Shown here: piece by piece, positions 15,001 through 27,930 of the stretch
Position numbering within the stretch: position 1 is the first letter of the stretch
Layout of the letters: every line of letters starts with the position of its first letter
From: Phytoseiulus persimilis
Taxonomy: Eukaryota > Arthropoda > Arachnida > Mesostigmata > Phytoseiidae
Length of the DNA: 64,000 nt
Assembly: GCA_037576195.1 (NCBI GenBank)
Contig: CM075101.1
Span: 992,001-1,056,000, forward strand
Direction: 5' to 3'
Made by a program: the position numbers and the translations under genes
Notes under the pieces: model-generated
What the model was told of the DNA's origin: nothing
The model's input: only the letters and a program-made list of their open reading frames with translations
Databases searched by the model: none

Positions 15001-16129
15001 GGGAAAGTGACCCGAGTCCGAAGCGAGCAAATGGAGATGATGTCAATGTCGAGACCTAGATGGGATGCAGAGAGGAGTTGGATACCAATGATTTTGCAAA
15101 ACTTGAGAGTTTTTCGATTCCTGCCATGGGACGATGATGTCATGAATTGATGCGGGATTCGGCGGCAGCTGATGTTTGGAGAGTCGAGGCTCGAGTTTGT
15201 TCATCAACGCTCAATTTCGGTCTGGCTGACTCCTTGCCGAACTTATGACCAAGAGACGCTGAGAGACTTGGGAAACGGCTCAGAGAGCGAACAGCTTGAG
15301 AATACGCTCGTGAATCTCGCTGCTGGTCGGTCATCTCACGGGATCCCAGACCAAGTTCTCTACAAGGCTTTGCTCGAGATACTCAACGCTCGTCGCCCGA
15401 GCTCCACCCACCTCTATCGTACTGCTTCTATATCATTAAACAAGAGTTCATTCGGTAACTTGTCACTTCGTCAACCGTCATTCAAGCTAAGGGAGGTCAG
15501 GAACTTCAAAGCACCGAAGCAAGATTCCGGTTCCTTGATGACTGCGCTTGAGAATCTGATGTGCTCTGTGAGCGGATGTGGCGTGGAAGTCTCGCGAACT
15601 CGATCTCAACCGCTCTGACTCTCTCTCTTTCCGCGCGTTCAGTTTCCGTGCTTGTTGAACAGAGAGCTGTGGAACGCATCGACAGCTTCATCCGGTTCTC
15701 TCCAAGTCAAAAGCTGGACTCCACCTCCCGGAATCGCCGTTTGAGACACGCGTTCTGACCTCTGAAACGACGAGAGCGAGCAAAATTGCGAGGATGGTAG
15801 AATCTCCCGGGTCCGGAGAACAACGGCCCTATGTGTGATCCAATCAACACGCCGCCTCAAACGGCCTGCCTGCCCGCAATCGATGGCCTGCATCTACGAT
15901 AGTTTTTCCCATATTAGCATTCAGAACGGAGCATTCTACGGCCGTCGTTCTAGTTTCCGCACTGCCACAGGTCGTCCCGGGAGTTTTCAGAAAATCCGAT
16001 GGAGCTCGGTGTACAAATGTTCGGCGTTCGGGGAGCGGCTCAGCTCCCCGTAATGGTTAATAACGCGACGCAACCCACTGAGCTCCGCTGGAGACGAGAA
16101 CTCACTGATTCTAATTGGATTGATTTCAG
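1..16129. other. gene-poor stretch, no supported gene
   Basis: I could support no gene here on either strand. The missing 5' exons of the spondin gene (signal peptide and first half of Reeler) should lie on + in this stretch or beyond it. I searched by eye for Reeler patterns and found none. A G10 run is at 564–573. A frame open from base 1 to about 111 looks coding by codon choice and ends at a possible donor (GTGAAC), so it may be an exon that enters from outside the window; it is too short to name. Open frames near 14.7–15.6 kb are the longest on + but have no recognisable domain. Confidence 0.5.
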
Positions 16130-19100
16130 TTGTTCGGCGATGCGCTTTCCAAGTTTTCCGAGGAGTGCCCTCAAGCTGTAATGCAAGCGTCTTCCGTCTC
16201 CAAAGCTGAAGTAACTGTTCTTTGGACTGCACCGCCAGCTGGGGCTGGTTGCGTAATATTCAAGTGAGTTGCATATAGAAAGCTCTGTGTCTCACTTTCA
16301 CCAGAGATCCCTTAGCTAGCGTCCATTACATCGATCGACACCTCGCCCAAGACCGTCTAATCCAGACCGACCATCATTCGACGATGATTAGTACTAGACG
16401 AGATAATACTGTCAATCGACTGACACAACCGTCATTGAAGTAGACGAGACACGGCCTCCTACTGCTATTTCGACCGGAGGGCTCGGAGATGGTTCACGTT
16501 GGGTCCGGACAGGGGGAACCGATTCAGATACGTTGAAAAAAAAAGACACCGATAATCTTCTGCTCTGACTTCTTCGGCATAAAGATGAATAGTTTCCGGT
16601 TTATTTCGTAACGGAGTAGCGGCGAGGAGGCTCGACCAGAGTGACTTGCCGAAATAGAACGGCGCAAGCAACAGTTGTTTGGTCGAGCATCGATGGGTCG
16701 GGCTCCGATCTGTCCATATTTCCCATTCGTTCCTTCCGAGTAATCGAATCGTCAGCGGATTCTGGTGAAATATTCGATGTTCATGGTAGGGTATCGTTGA
16801 TTCACTCAAGGGGTCGGATCGTGCCACGGAAATTCTGTGGGCTTCGGGAGGGCACATTAGATTCCACGTGTGGATGGCGAACCACAACCAAATGGCCGTG
16901 GAGCGCTCTCCGAGAAAATGAGGAACCATTAGCTCATGGAAGCTGCCGAAGAGCGGATAGTGGCGAGCCGGTCGAAGGGCGCCCGTTTGGTTGGTGAGTT
17001 GGTTGCTTGCCCCGGCCGGCTGCCAGTTCGCCTTTTTGTGCTCAGCGAAGGTGGTCAGAGCGCGAACGTTCGAAGTGGACGGGGTTACGGCGGCGTCGAC
17101 GCCCGCCGCCGGCGACCGGGTTACACCAGTAGCCGAACCTCTGGCTCAAGCTTCGGATGGGTTCGGTGCCTATGTCAAGTCGAAGCATTCTCTCATAGAT
17201 TCGGTAGCTCGGAATGTGTGAAGCCCGAGGCCTTTCCGCCCCGCTGCAGCCCCTCGACAGTGGATCGCCGCGTGATACTGTATGTGCTCACGAGTAGGTG
17301 AGCTAGGAACCCGTATTATGGGCAACCATCCGAACGCACGCGAACAGACGCTCTTTCATTCTACGGAATAGTTTACCTTGTGCGTCCTGCGTGCCCGTCT
17401 GAATTATTCGCCGCAAGTCGTCGCAGTCGAACGGGAGGGTTCCGCGAAAAACGCGGGAGCTTCGTAGCGAGCGGCTGGTGGCGGTCGTGGTGGAGCTGCT
17501 GCTGCCGCTATTGAAACGATCCTTTTCTTCTTGTGCGTTGTCTGTGAACGCGTTCCATTCTACGGGGAAGGTACACAGTGACGGTACTCGGCGATCCCTA
17601 ATCACTATATTCACTCTTGTATCCTCGTGATCTCGCCCACAATCAGGGTCTACGGGACTCCTCTTCTCTCTAAAGGGTGGAAGCACGAATAGTGTTTGGA
17701 ACATTCTCGAAAGATATGAGTCGTTATGGGCCCTGCTCGCAGCTGAACACCGCGCACGAACCTCGTTCAGGGTGGAAGTGGGCGACGCAGGCTCGATACG
17801 AGCAGTCCTGCCGTCGTCCCAGTCCTTGCGGGTTCCAATGGCGGGTCTCCGGAATGAATCTACAAAACTCCTCATAGAAGTTCCAAGCTATCTCATGACG
17901 GATGTGAAGGTTCACCGACCACGGACCCTCCAAGCTCGAAGTGTCATCGAGAGAGAACTGAGTCCGGTAACGAGCCGTGGAAGAATCTCGTTCTTTTTAA
18001 ATCGGGGACTTATCCGATCGTATACTTTCGAATTGACTAACCGAATCCGCAACTTTGCCTTCGCGCTCATGCGGACGACATCTGCGTACTTCCACTTTTG
18101 AGCGCCACCTGGAGGAGGAGCCTGATTGTTTTTTTGGGTGCCCGTCAACTGGGCCATGGCGTCAACCGGGCCACGGGGTCAACAGGGGCCTTAACCTGAT
18201 ATCACCGGATTCCCCCGCACGATTTCGAGTGCGCTGGCTGTCGATCTGCTCGCATCGCTCCGCTCGCTCGCCCGAGCCCTAACCTAACCTCACCCAATCT
18301 CCCAATCCGCTTCAACTCCGCTGCCTGCCGGTCCGCTCGGAAGTTGACGGCGAGGCCAAGTTGACGCCGCGGCCCAGCTGACGCGCTCCCGTTTTTTTCG
18401 GGGTTGGTTATTTTTTTTCTACAGGAGGTATCACCGGAAAGCTCCGTGGTAGATCGGATGCGCTCGACTGGGAAAGTGTGAGCTGGGGCGACGTCTGCGT
18501 ACCGACTCGTCGCTGCTGCTCCCCGGCTTTCCGTCGTCCGCGTAGAGAGGGGAGATTCCTTGCTCACGGCGATTAGATGACAAATGGTTTTTTCGATGGA
18601 AAACCTTCCTGATCAGCCTCCCTCCACTGTCTGTTGATATAGTTGAAGCGGAGAGTTCCGAGAGCCTTGTCCAGACTTGGCCTTCTTATAGCTAACTCAC
18701 TAGAAGTTGTGTCACTCCTGAGCGGCCAATGGCTCGCCTGACGAAACGCCCGGACTAAACATGAATCATTTCGTTAGCGTCTTCTTCTCGGGTTATTTCA
18801 CAATTTTTCGGCAGAGGACCGATCCTTCCTCTGATTTTAGGCCATTGTTGTCGAACGAAACCGTTGGGTCGGTTGGCTTCCGATCCTGATTGCACAAATG
18901 GAGGCCTGATTGTCAAAATGGGCAAACATCGACACCCTCACATCGGCTGGTGAAAAGACCACAGATCCCGGCGATCCCAGAGGATATGGTTACTTCGAGG
19001 CTACCCTGGAGTAAAGGGTCCGGTATACTGCTTCTCACGAGAGAACTCAAAGGGCTCATTCAGTGCCGGGGAGCTCTCCGGGCTTGGTGGCATGTGCCGA

Positions 19101-22100
19101 AGTCGGGATTCGGAGCGCGAGGATATCGAACAGAGTTCCATCAGTTTTTCTCGATCCCTCCTGCCTCATCGATACGCGACAAAACCAGTGATAGCTGTGA
19201 TTCGCGTTCAGTTCTTACGGCACTGTAGAATGAAGGATGGTGAAAATTACATTGTCGTAACTTCGAATTGCAAGATCCGCGCACGAGCTGTATCTTCCAA
19301 ACGACGAACGGTGAATCTTTCACGAAAGTTAGAATAACAGCGATCGAAACGCGGGGATTCCTGTGGGCTAACGCCGTTGCTGGAATCTTTATCATAGTTT
19401 TCATCGGAAAACGCTCGGATTCTTAGCAGATCTCACGAAGTAACGCAAGTGCCGAGACAGTGCTGTTTTTTCATCGGTACAGCACCGAACGGGGCCTTCC
19501 TATAGGAGGAAATTCCCAAGACTTGATACGGCGGAAACCACTCTTCAAGAAGATGATTAGAGCCCTGGAGTATAAGTGGGTAGGCCGAGTTTGTCGGAGA
19601 AGATCCACCTCAGCGAGAGCTCCCCAGTTCTCACTCTGAATATGATGTCGAGGTTTTAATGTTTGCGCGATTCGATGTGCTCACGATGAAGGAGGACGTA
19701 TTGTGGAAACGTCCATCCGTCGAGAGTAAGCTACATGCTGTTCCGTTGAACGAACATTTCTCTTGAGGATTTTTTTTCGGAATGAATGGGGCGATTGCTG
19801 CGAAGCTCTACTGTATATGGAATTTCTCTCACGTTCCTGTGGGTCTGTTAGCCGTCCTGAGGGATCTAACGACGAAGCCTCCCAATAGTGTGTGTTTGAT
19901 GAATATTAATGAAAATATCGAAACACGAGTTAAATTCAGAGCCGACTAGTCTCTACATTTGACGGGTTTCTTCTGCAGGGCTTTTGTGGTGGAGACCGCT
20001 GAGAGGTGGTTTATGGATGACGGCGACCTCACGAGGGAACTGTGTCCTGAGGAGCAGGACAACGAGGATGAACAGCCCCCGCTTCTTGATGAATGTTGCG
20101 CCTGCGACGAAGCCAAGTACGAAATGACCTTCGAGGGTCTTTGGTCGCGCTATACGCATCCCAAAGGTTACCCTGATAGTAAGTTGTTCCGTCGAAATAT
20201 TTTCCTTCTCGGCGGCATGGGTCGCAGCCGCACAACGCCTACAAGGTACGTTCCATTCTATGTAGACGAATGGCTGACTCATTTTTCGGATATCATCGGA
20301 GCGTCACACGCCGCCGATTTCAAGATGTGGGAATATGAAGGATTTGCGTCGGAAGGTGTCAAGAGCGTTGCCGAGCACGGCGCAACGAAGAAACTCGAAG
20401 CCGAGCTGAAAGCCAAAGTGAGTGGCGAACATGGTAACTAGGGAACACAGCACATTGCAGAAATTCACTGTCAACGAAATTTTCCTGATGGCTCGCTTCC
20501 GATATTTACAGTCTGGTAAAATTCGAACAATCATCAAGGCTCGTGGCCTTTGGTACCCCAATGTTAACGGGAAAACGTTTGCCGTTTTCCGTGTGGACAG
20601 GAAGCATCATGTGATATCCGTGCTGTCGATGCTGGGGCCATCGCCCGACTGGCTCGTTGGGGTCAGTTCTCTGGAGCTGTGCCTGAAAAACTGCTCGTGG
20701 TTGGCATCGAAAACCATGAATCTGTATCCATGGGACGCAGGGACCAGCGAAGGTGTTCGTTATGTGGATGTGAGTTACGCGACTCGATTTTCGATTTTCT
20801 CATCTGAGCCATGACATGCCACTCCGGCGTTGCACGCACGGCCATGCACAATCGCAGTCTTTGAGGCTCGTGTTGAGCGATCTCTGAGGGAATTTGGCCG
20901 GAGACTCGGCTGGCGATGCTGCCGGCCGGGCTTGATGAAACGAACGCGCTTTCAAAGGATAGCTTTTAGAGACAGAGTTCCGAGCGCAGCACGGCGGAAA
21001 AGACACTCTCCCCAGAGGGAGACAGCCGAACCGGATCTCCCATTCCTTTGTTACGAGGCAACTAGGACAGCCTAATGTTGCAAAAGTTAGTTGAAATTCT
21101 ACACTGATTTCAACCTCATCTTCTCGGATTCGTCGCTTCCGTCTCTGGCCGTTCGATTCTTCGGGCTCCGAAAGAAAAATTTGCAGCGGTCCTGTGCTCT
21201 CGCAGTTTGTGAGTTGGCTCCGCAGAGAGACCTCCGATCCGATCGGATAATTCCTCTCATGCACGGGACCAGGAAAGTCTGCCCGGTTGAAGCTTCCGCC
21301 AATGAGCCGTTCCATCGGAATTCGTTTCCATTGGGGGAATCTCAGACGCGAGTTCTCAGCGTCCTTCGTCAACAGTTTGCGTTTCCAGGAACAACGGCAG
21401 CCTTCTGTTCCTCAACAACGGATCCGCAGAATAACCTCGTCTTTCCCAAATCATCTCGACTCACCGTTTTACGATCCCACTGGGACTCCTATGAAACCTG
21501 TGGCCAAGCTAACGATCACTCGTCAGCGTCTCTACGAGAAGGTCAACATTTCGTTCTGAATATTTGCTCCCAAGAAGCCCCGTCTTATTAGATCTTGGAT
21601 CGCAAACTTCTCTAACCCGATACCCGTGTCCTACATTAGGTTGCTTGCGAACTCGAAGACGTCGAGCCCGTCGTCACGGAGGAGAAGAATCCTGTTACGG
21701 TCACAGAAGAGGGTGAGGAGTCTTTCCTCGTTCGTCGCTCGCGGCGATGGCGTCGTTTAGGTCTAAAGCCAGCAGCGTTATTTATTCTTGCAGAATCAAT
21801 CTCTGTGATCGAAACGGGCAATTCCAACGGCGACGAATGCGCCGTCGGAGAATGGAGCAATTTCGGGCCTTGCAGCGTGTCATGCGGTACTGGACTTAAA
21901 ATTCGAACGAGAGCCTATGTTCACCGAGATGTTGCGTTGATTGCGGGATGTCGCGTCCAACTCTTCGACAGCAGCAGTTGTGAGCACGAATGCGTCAGCA
22001 TGTGAGTACTCCACACCAACCTATTCTGGTCCTTGATCCTACGACGGTCGCATCGCGGTTCCTCCACGAAACGCAGCAGATCAGCTCGTAGCAATCCGAA

Positions 22101-25100
22101 CCCGCTCCACGAGTTCCAGAGCTGCCAATCGGAGCGTTTCGTTGGGCCGACTCTTCGTCGAAAACTGAGAGCAGATGTTCGCAGCGATCACAGGATAGTT
22201 CGCAATGCTGAATGAAATCTTGCTGAATCGAGCCGACTGACCTCAGTCAACCCGACAAGGAGTTTTTCTTGCGTGACCCTGTAATTTACTCTGAGCGATT
22301 TGAAATAGTGAATGGATCGTGGCAAGTTGAGTCATCGAACCGAAAGTGACCGCTACACGATGAAATCGCGCTGATGCCGGTCGTCGTCCATTCCTCCAAA
22401 CGACGATGATGTCGACCTCACGGAGTAGTACGTCGGTACGGTTTCACTTCGGGAGCGACTCAATTGCTTGGAGCTCGGGCGGCAATGCAGAATCAGGAGC
22501 TCGCGGCTGAACAGCGTGCAGCAGCAAGTACTTCCCCTGCGTGCATGAACTCCGTGCACGGGAATCGAGCAGCCCACACCTGAAACTTCGAACACGCTGC
22601 CTGCAGTACGCACGCGCTTGCCACTTGCGTTGAGAGCATCGGCGAGAAGAACAGAGGGTTATCGAACTGACACAGCATCAGCTACGATGGAGCAATCGGG
22701 TTTTGGCGGGCTGAGTAACCGACAAAGCTCAAAAGGAAATCGAACCGGAGTGAAGTAAGGCTGAACGCGGCAGAGGGGCCCGGCAGAGCAAAGGCGCCCA
22801 AAAAGCACGGACAGCAGAACGAGCTCGTGCGAACGTGCGACTGAAGAGGCCGAGTAGACCGGCTCACTGCAGGGTGAGCTGGTCGGAATGTAGGGTTTAC
22901 TCCGGGGGAAAAATGTAAAGTTAGGCTCCGACGGACGGATGGATGAACGCTCAGCTAGCTAGCTGGAAGCTGAGTAGACGAAGATTTGGAGCGAGTTCGT
23001 TGGTGCTCGTGTTCTTGTTCCTGGTCCTGCCTGGCTGCTGCCGCCGCCTTCCTTGTTTCCTCAACAGCGCGGCGCAGCTCTGCTGACTGGTAGCACTCCC
23101 ACTGGTGCTGCCTCCGCTGTGGAAGCTTTTCAGAGAGGACAGCTCGCGCCCGATACGACTGGAGTGAGCGGCTACGGAAAGAAACTCTTCCTCGTTGCTG
23201 GCGGCTGCACGGATTCCCACGATTTGGCACGGGACAGTGCGTCTGTTCAGGGATTCACCCGGAGACGAGGCAGACCTATAGCGACTAGCCGCAGCCGACG
23301 GGGAAGACAACTGTCTATCGCCGTGGATGGGAAACGCGTTACGGGGACTGGATTTTTCCCTCTCGCGAGCTGGGGACTCGTCCTGTGGAACTCGGCTAGC
23401 GCCCTTTGTGTGCACGTTTGGTCGAGCCGGCGCGGTTTGCCTCCTCCTCACAAGGGGCACTTTCGTTCGAAAGGGACGGGATCGAACACAGCATGAATTC
23501 CCACTGATTTCCAGGGAACCGAAAGTTGACCGCAGCGTCTTCCCCAACGGGGTTTCTTGCGAGACGACTCTGTGGTCGGAATGGGCAGAGTGCGGAGTGA
23601 CCTGCGGCAAAGGTGTACGAACCCGGCGTCGGAAGTACAAGCACCACATAGCCCGCAAAGTGTGCTCGGTCGACCTGATGGAGAAGGAGCAATGCGAAGC
23701 TTCTGTCGCCCATTGCGCGCCGGAAAATGTAGGTGTCACGTGTGCAGGATCTCAATTCCTGGCAAACATAGTGATGGATGTAGTCGCCGATTCTGAACGA
23801 TTTCCTGCACTGTCTCTAAACTTCTCCAGATCGAGCCCAACTGCGCGGTCACTCAATGGACCGACTGGTCTCCGTGCACGGCATCGTGCGGAGAAGGTTT
23901 TCGCGTGCGGACCCGAGCATACCTCAACCCGAAACTGGCTGTCATTTCGCGATGCAGCGTCGAGCAACTTCAGAAGACGATATGCCGATCTGAAAAGGTG
24001 ATGCAAAAACGATGAATTCATGAAGCTTCCGGCCCCGCTTTGGGCCGTTCTCTAAATCCCCTGATTGGAAAATAAACCTTGATTCCTCTATTTTGCCCAG
24101 GTGGAATGCGCTGACGAGGAACGCAAGGCGCAAGGTGAGCTCAGACCCGGTTTCCTCGAACGTCCTCGTTCCCCTCGCTGAAGTGGAAACGGTTTTCGCT
24201 TCCGACTCCTGCTCAAAATACGGAAGTTTGCTCTGACATGAATTTGACGTCTTGTTGCTTCCCTTCTGAACAGAGATCTGCTTCCTCCCGAAAGATCCTG
24301 GACCCTGCCGAGGAGCGTTCCATCATTTCTTCTACGACGTCCAGCTAGGGAAATGCATGAAATTCATGTACGGTGGTTGTCGAGGGAACAAGAACCGTTT
24401 TCGAACATTTTCCGAGTGCAAGAAAACATGTGGTCGCTCATTAGAACGTAAGTCGCGAGATGGGAAATGGAAATCGTCTCCGTTCGTTGGGAGAGATGCG
24501 ATGTTCTGACTGAGCACGAGTCCAGAGCCGCGAGAGAATCGACGGGATGTAACCGTGCGATTCGAAATAAACCGTCGAGGCTCGAATTTCTCGTTGCTAT
24601 CCAACGAGAAAGTCAATCACCTGCCGCCCACGAGCTTTCAGCGTCTGGTCTACAACAGCGCTCCAAATTGACCGAGTAGAAAACTGATTCCTTGAATCTT
24701 TCTGTTGTAGTTCCACCAATCGCGTCTCCAACAGCGTTTCCAGTTGCCACTACCACGGATGACGATGCGCTCTCCGAAGAAGCCACATTTTATCCACCGA
24801 TGACAGTGACCATCGTCGAAGAAGTGATCGACTGCGCAGTCTCACGCTGGTCAGAGTGGGGGACTTGCACCAAGGTAGGCGATGAGCTCCCGATGGCCAA
24901 ACTCCAACTTTCCATCTCGGATGATATGGCTGTCCGGCTCGCCGACCAGGAGCGGATTAGGAGACGAGATCTCCAGCGTGAACGAAACCGACGTTTTTTT
25001 TACGATTGCCGCTCGGAGAGTACGATACTGATTGTTTCATTGAAATGCAGACGTGCGGTTACGGTCGGAGAGAGCGTCGGAGGATGATCAAGACGAATCC

Positions 25101-25726
25101 AATGAACGGAGGAAAGCCGTGCCCGAGCAAGCTGGTTCAACGACGGCGCTGTCGGGAAAATCCGCAGTGTCCTCCGAAAGAACGTGAGATTTCTTTCGCC
25201 TGTTTATTTGTTTGTCTACTTGCATTGCTATTGAGCTGCGAAAACCGCATCGCTGCACACTAAAATTGCGATGCGCGAAGTCATCGCAATATTGCTTTGC
25301 CGAACAAACAAAGTCGTTGCTTCCTTCGAGTTTCCTAGAAGTGCATGCGCGGCTAAACTCTGCGTCAAAATGAAATCGTCGGCTGCCGGCCGAGAGTGGG
25401 ATCCAACTTTCTTTGACGAAAAAAAACCCAGCTCAGACAATTCGTCCGACCCCATGCTTCGCAAGACTTTTCAAGTTGCCTGAACTTCTTTCCAGCGTAA
25501 TTCATCGACTTTAAGGTCGGAAACATTCAGGACACGGCCCCAGCGAGGATTGCCGTCGGGTGAGTGGCGGTCGAAAGTGTAGGAGAATCAGAGTTCCGGG
25601 TATTTCGCGAGAGCTCGAATTTGCTGACTTCAGTTTGATCTTGTATTCACAAATGGAGCCCAGACCGATCTTCGTCGCATCGAAGAGCCTCGAGGCTTTG
25701 GTGTATATCCTGTCCACCGACGATAG
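16130..25726 (+). CDS. F-spondin/fat-spondin-like secreted matrix protein (5' end missing)
   Basis: Exons that keep phase: 16130–16263, 19979–20178, 20266–20417, 20512–20769, 21389–21541, 21640–21712, 21794–22001, 23515–23728, 23830–23997, 24101–24134, 24274–24447, 24711–24874, 25051–25183, then less surely 25531–25559 and 25634–25726 (stop). This gives 728 residues. Domains in order: end of a Reeler domain (KFSEECPQAV, VLWTAPPAGAGC), Spondin_N (CCACDEAKYEMTFEGLW, GPSPDWLVG, YPWDAGTSEGV, SPFYDP), TSR1 (GEWSNFGPCSVSCG), TSR2 (LWSEWAECGVTCG), TSR3 (QWTDWSPCTASCG), a Kunitz domain, and TSR4 split over two exons. Family members are secreted, matrix-bound adhesion proteins. The signal peptide and the N-terminal half of Reeler must lie upstream of 16130, but I could not find them. 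The donor at 21542 (GTCAAC) is weak. Kunitz plus TSR order resembles insect fat-spondin. The domain calls are sure; the last two exons are tentative. Confidence 0.92.
18128..18398. mobile_element. non-autonomous DNA transposon with 8-bp TSD (MITE)
   Basis: The element body is 18136–18390 (255 bp). The 8-bp sequence GTTTTTTT flanks it on both sides (18128–18135 and 18391–18398) as a perfect target site duplication. Its ends are inverted repeats, GGGTGCCCGTCAACTGGGCC against GGGAGCGCGTCAGCTGGGCC, 17 of 20 identical. Inside each end sit three copies of a 17-bp unit (GTCAACNGGGCCANGG) starting at 18144, 18161 and 18178, and three inverted copies with the same 17-bp period at about 18348–18382. 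There is no coding capacity. The 8-bp duplication fits hAT, P or Merlin; the superfamily is unresolved. It lies in the 3.7-kb spondin intron. The T-rich duplication means one side could match partly by chance, but the inverted arrays support the call. Confidence 0.78.
18144..18194 (+). repeat. left 17-bp repeat array of the transposon
   Basis: Three tandem 17-bp units begin GTCAACT, GTCAACC and GTCAACA at 18144, 18161 and 18178. They are mirrored by three inverted units at about 18342–18382. In known transposons such subterminal arrays are often transposase-binding sites; that role here is inferred. Confidence 0.75.
24274..24447 (+). other. Kunitz/BPTI domain exon of the spondin gene
   Basis: This single exon encodes a whole Kunitz domain. 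Its six cysteines have spacing C-8-C-15-C-7-C-12-C-3-C, exactly the canonical pattern. The residue after the second cysteine, the P1 site of BPTI-like inhibitors, is Arg, which in the family favours trypsin-like serine proteases. Both flanking introns are phase 1, the usual state of a shuffled domain cassette. Inhibitor activity is an inference from the family. Confidence 0.9.
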
Positions 25727-27930
25727 TCGAGTAACGTTCACCTGATGGACACCAGAAAGTAGGCGGCTCTAAGACGCAGACTCATTTTCGGTGGATGAAA
25801 CATACTTTCCGAATTCCCCCGGCGAAACGGCGGGTGGGAGCCCAAGCAAGCTAAAGCTCCCCGAATGAGCTTGATTGAGAAGCATGGGAGTCGGGAACTG
25901 GTTTTCACATCCGTAACTCTCAAGGCGGAAACACGGTCAGCAGAAGATCTATGAAATACGTAACTGTGTTTCGCTCACGATTGAAAAGCCCGTTCTTCGT
26001 GGGAATCTTCTCTCTTCCTGACCGGAAAACATCCTAGTCTAGCCACTTTCTCTCCGTCGGGAAGCAATCCCATAGAGGATCATTAGGATGAGCGGATGAT
26101 GAGAGAGCCGGAAAACGATGACTGGACCGCTGTCCTCACTCAGACTTCAGCCAATGTCCTTCCATCGCTAATCAGTGGAGCCTAAAAGTCTGGGTCCAGA
26201 AGTCCTAGAAGATCATTTCGAAAAACAACCTGTACTTCCAGGCTCTGCTCATCCGTACTCAGATGCGATATCAAAATGAAGGATCACCCAAGGAGTCACT
26301 GGGCCTCGATACGCCACTGCTCAAGGGTGCGGCAGGTCTCATTCGCTCGTTAAATACTTGGAATATAATCACAGAAAGCTCCACGAGTAGAGAGCGATTG
26401 CTAATTTGGTCCCATGATTGGAAATTTATTTCCGAATTTCCGAGATTCGAGGTTTTGTCTTTTCACTTCGGGTACAATCCAAGCTCGGCTTCATCGACTA
26501 AACAATCCAAGTCACCGAACTCTGTTCAGTTACTACTCAGCAAAAAGAGGAGAACTTCACAATATTGCCATTGGGAGTCGCAAAGCGTGCGGCTTCGTTC
26601 CAAATTTTTAGGCATTTGTCAACTTGCTCAAAATATGGACGGGCCATGTTGGAACCACTCAATTCATGCGCTTCTCATTGGCGATACAATGTTCCGATCG
26701 ACGGCAAGAGCTGAGCGAATGGCCGCGATGATCTCAGTTCTTAGTTCATCGGCGTCCTTTTTTTTTCTTCCGTCGAGTTAATATCCGGAGCACACAGCAT
26801 AACTCAATTTTGGAGTAATTTCCAAAAGAGCCAGGAGGCGCTGAGTCCTTGGACAGGCCCGCGCAAGTTCGTGCACACGGGGGAGCGAGCCGCTTAGCTG
26901 AAGCTTTTAGGAGCTCGCCAGAGGGTCTTGCTGATAGACACGATGAACTGGATGAACAGCTTGCTTGTCTCGAGCTCGTCATCGAGTCGCAGCAGCTTGA
27001 CTCCACTCTTCGTCTCAGAGTACTCCGCTGTGGGAGATGCTACTCGCTCTCAGCGAACCCGCTTCTCTGGGCCTTGCTAGCGCCGAGATGTCGCAGGAAA
27101 CTGTTGAGGACGCAGGAGAATATCAGACGTTGACGTCCCCGTCATCGGCCTCCAATTCACAAGAACGAGTTCTCCGTCCCCCGAGACATCGAAACAATCC
27201 CGAACAATCATGCTCGATGAAATCGAGAATGGACCACGAAACATGGCACTCAGATTTTCAATCTCATCGGGGCAGGGCTGCGCATGAAAAGCTTCCTGCG
27301 GGGTCTGCTGCCCACCGACTACCTGAAGGAAACAATCGTCCTCTTCTGATGTGAACAGCAGAAGCACTCAGTGACTCTGTATAAGCCTTAGGCCAGAGCA
27401 TTTTTCATAAAACATACTAATTATAGCGATCAACGGACGAGAAAGCTCTTTGTCGTTCAATAATTCATGGATGCCAAAAGCCACGATGAAAAAAAAGACT
27501 GAGCGCCCCGACGCAGTCATTAATTCAAAGCTCACGTGAGCTGTGGACTTCCATCACGAATGTTACTGACCCTCACTCGTAGGCTATGTATGGACTCCGA
27601 GCATGTTCAGGCAAGTAAACTTCAGACTTTCCATTCTAGTTCATCGTCATCAGGAGGAAGGAGGTCACATCCAAGATGACACACGTGTCCCCTAGTCATT
27701 TCTGTCTCAGCTTTCCTTCCCCGACGACGAGATCGACTACGACGATTTACGCCTCTGGAATGAGAAAATCTTCGGACGGGTGACTGTTTTCTGCTCAACT
27801 CGGTCTTGGAACGTCTCCAGAGCTGCATTTCGTCTCCTCGTTTCACCGCTGGAAGATGTTATCTAGAGAAAGGAAGCTACAGGGATGGCTTACTGTCGCA
27901 CAAACCGAGTTAGCAGACCTGCTACTGAAA

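Noticed and set aside
17303-17875. 190-codon frame on − inside the spondin intron
   Set aside because: No recognisable domain, and length within the chance range. A Ser/Thr run reflects simple sequence.
26263-26781. 172-codon frame on +
   Set aside because: No domain or coding bias that stands out, and length within the chance range.
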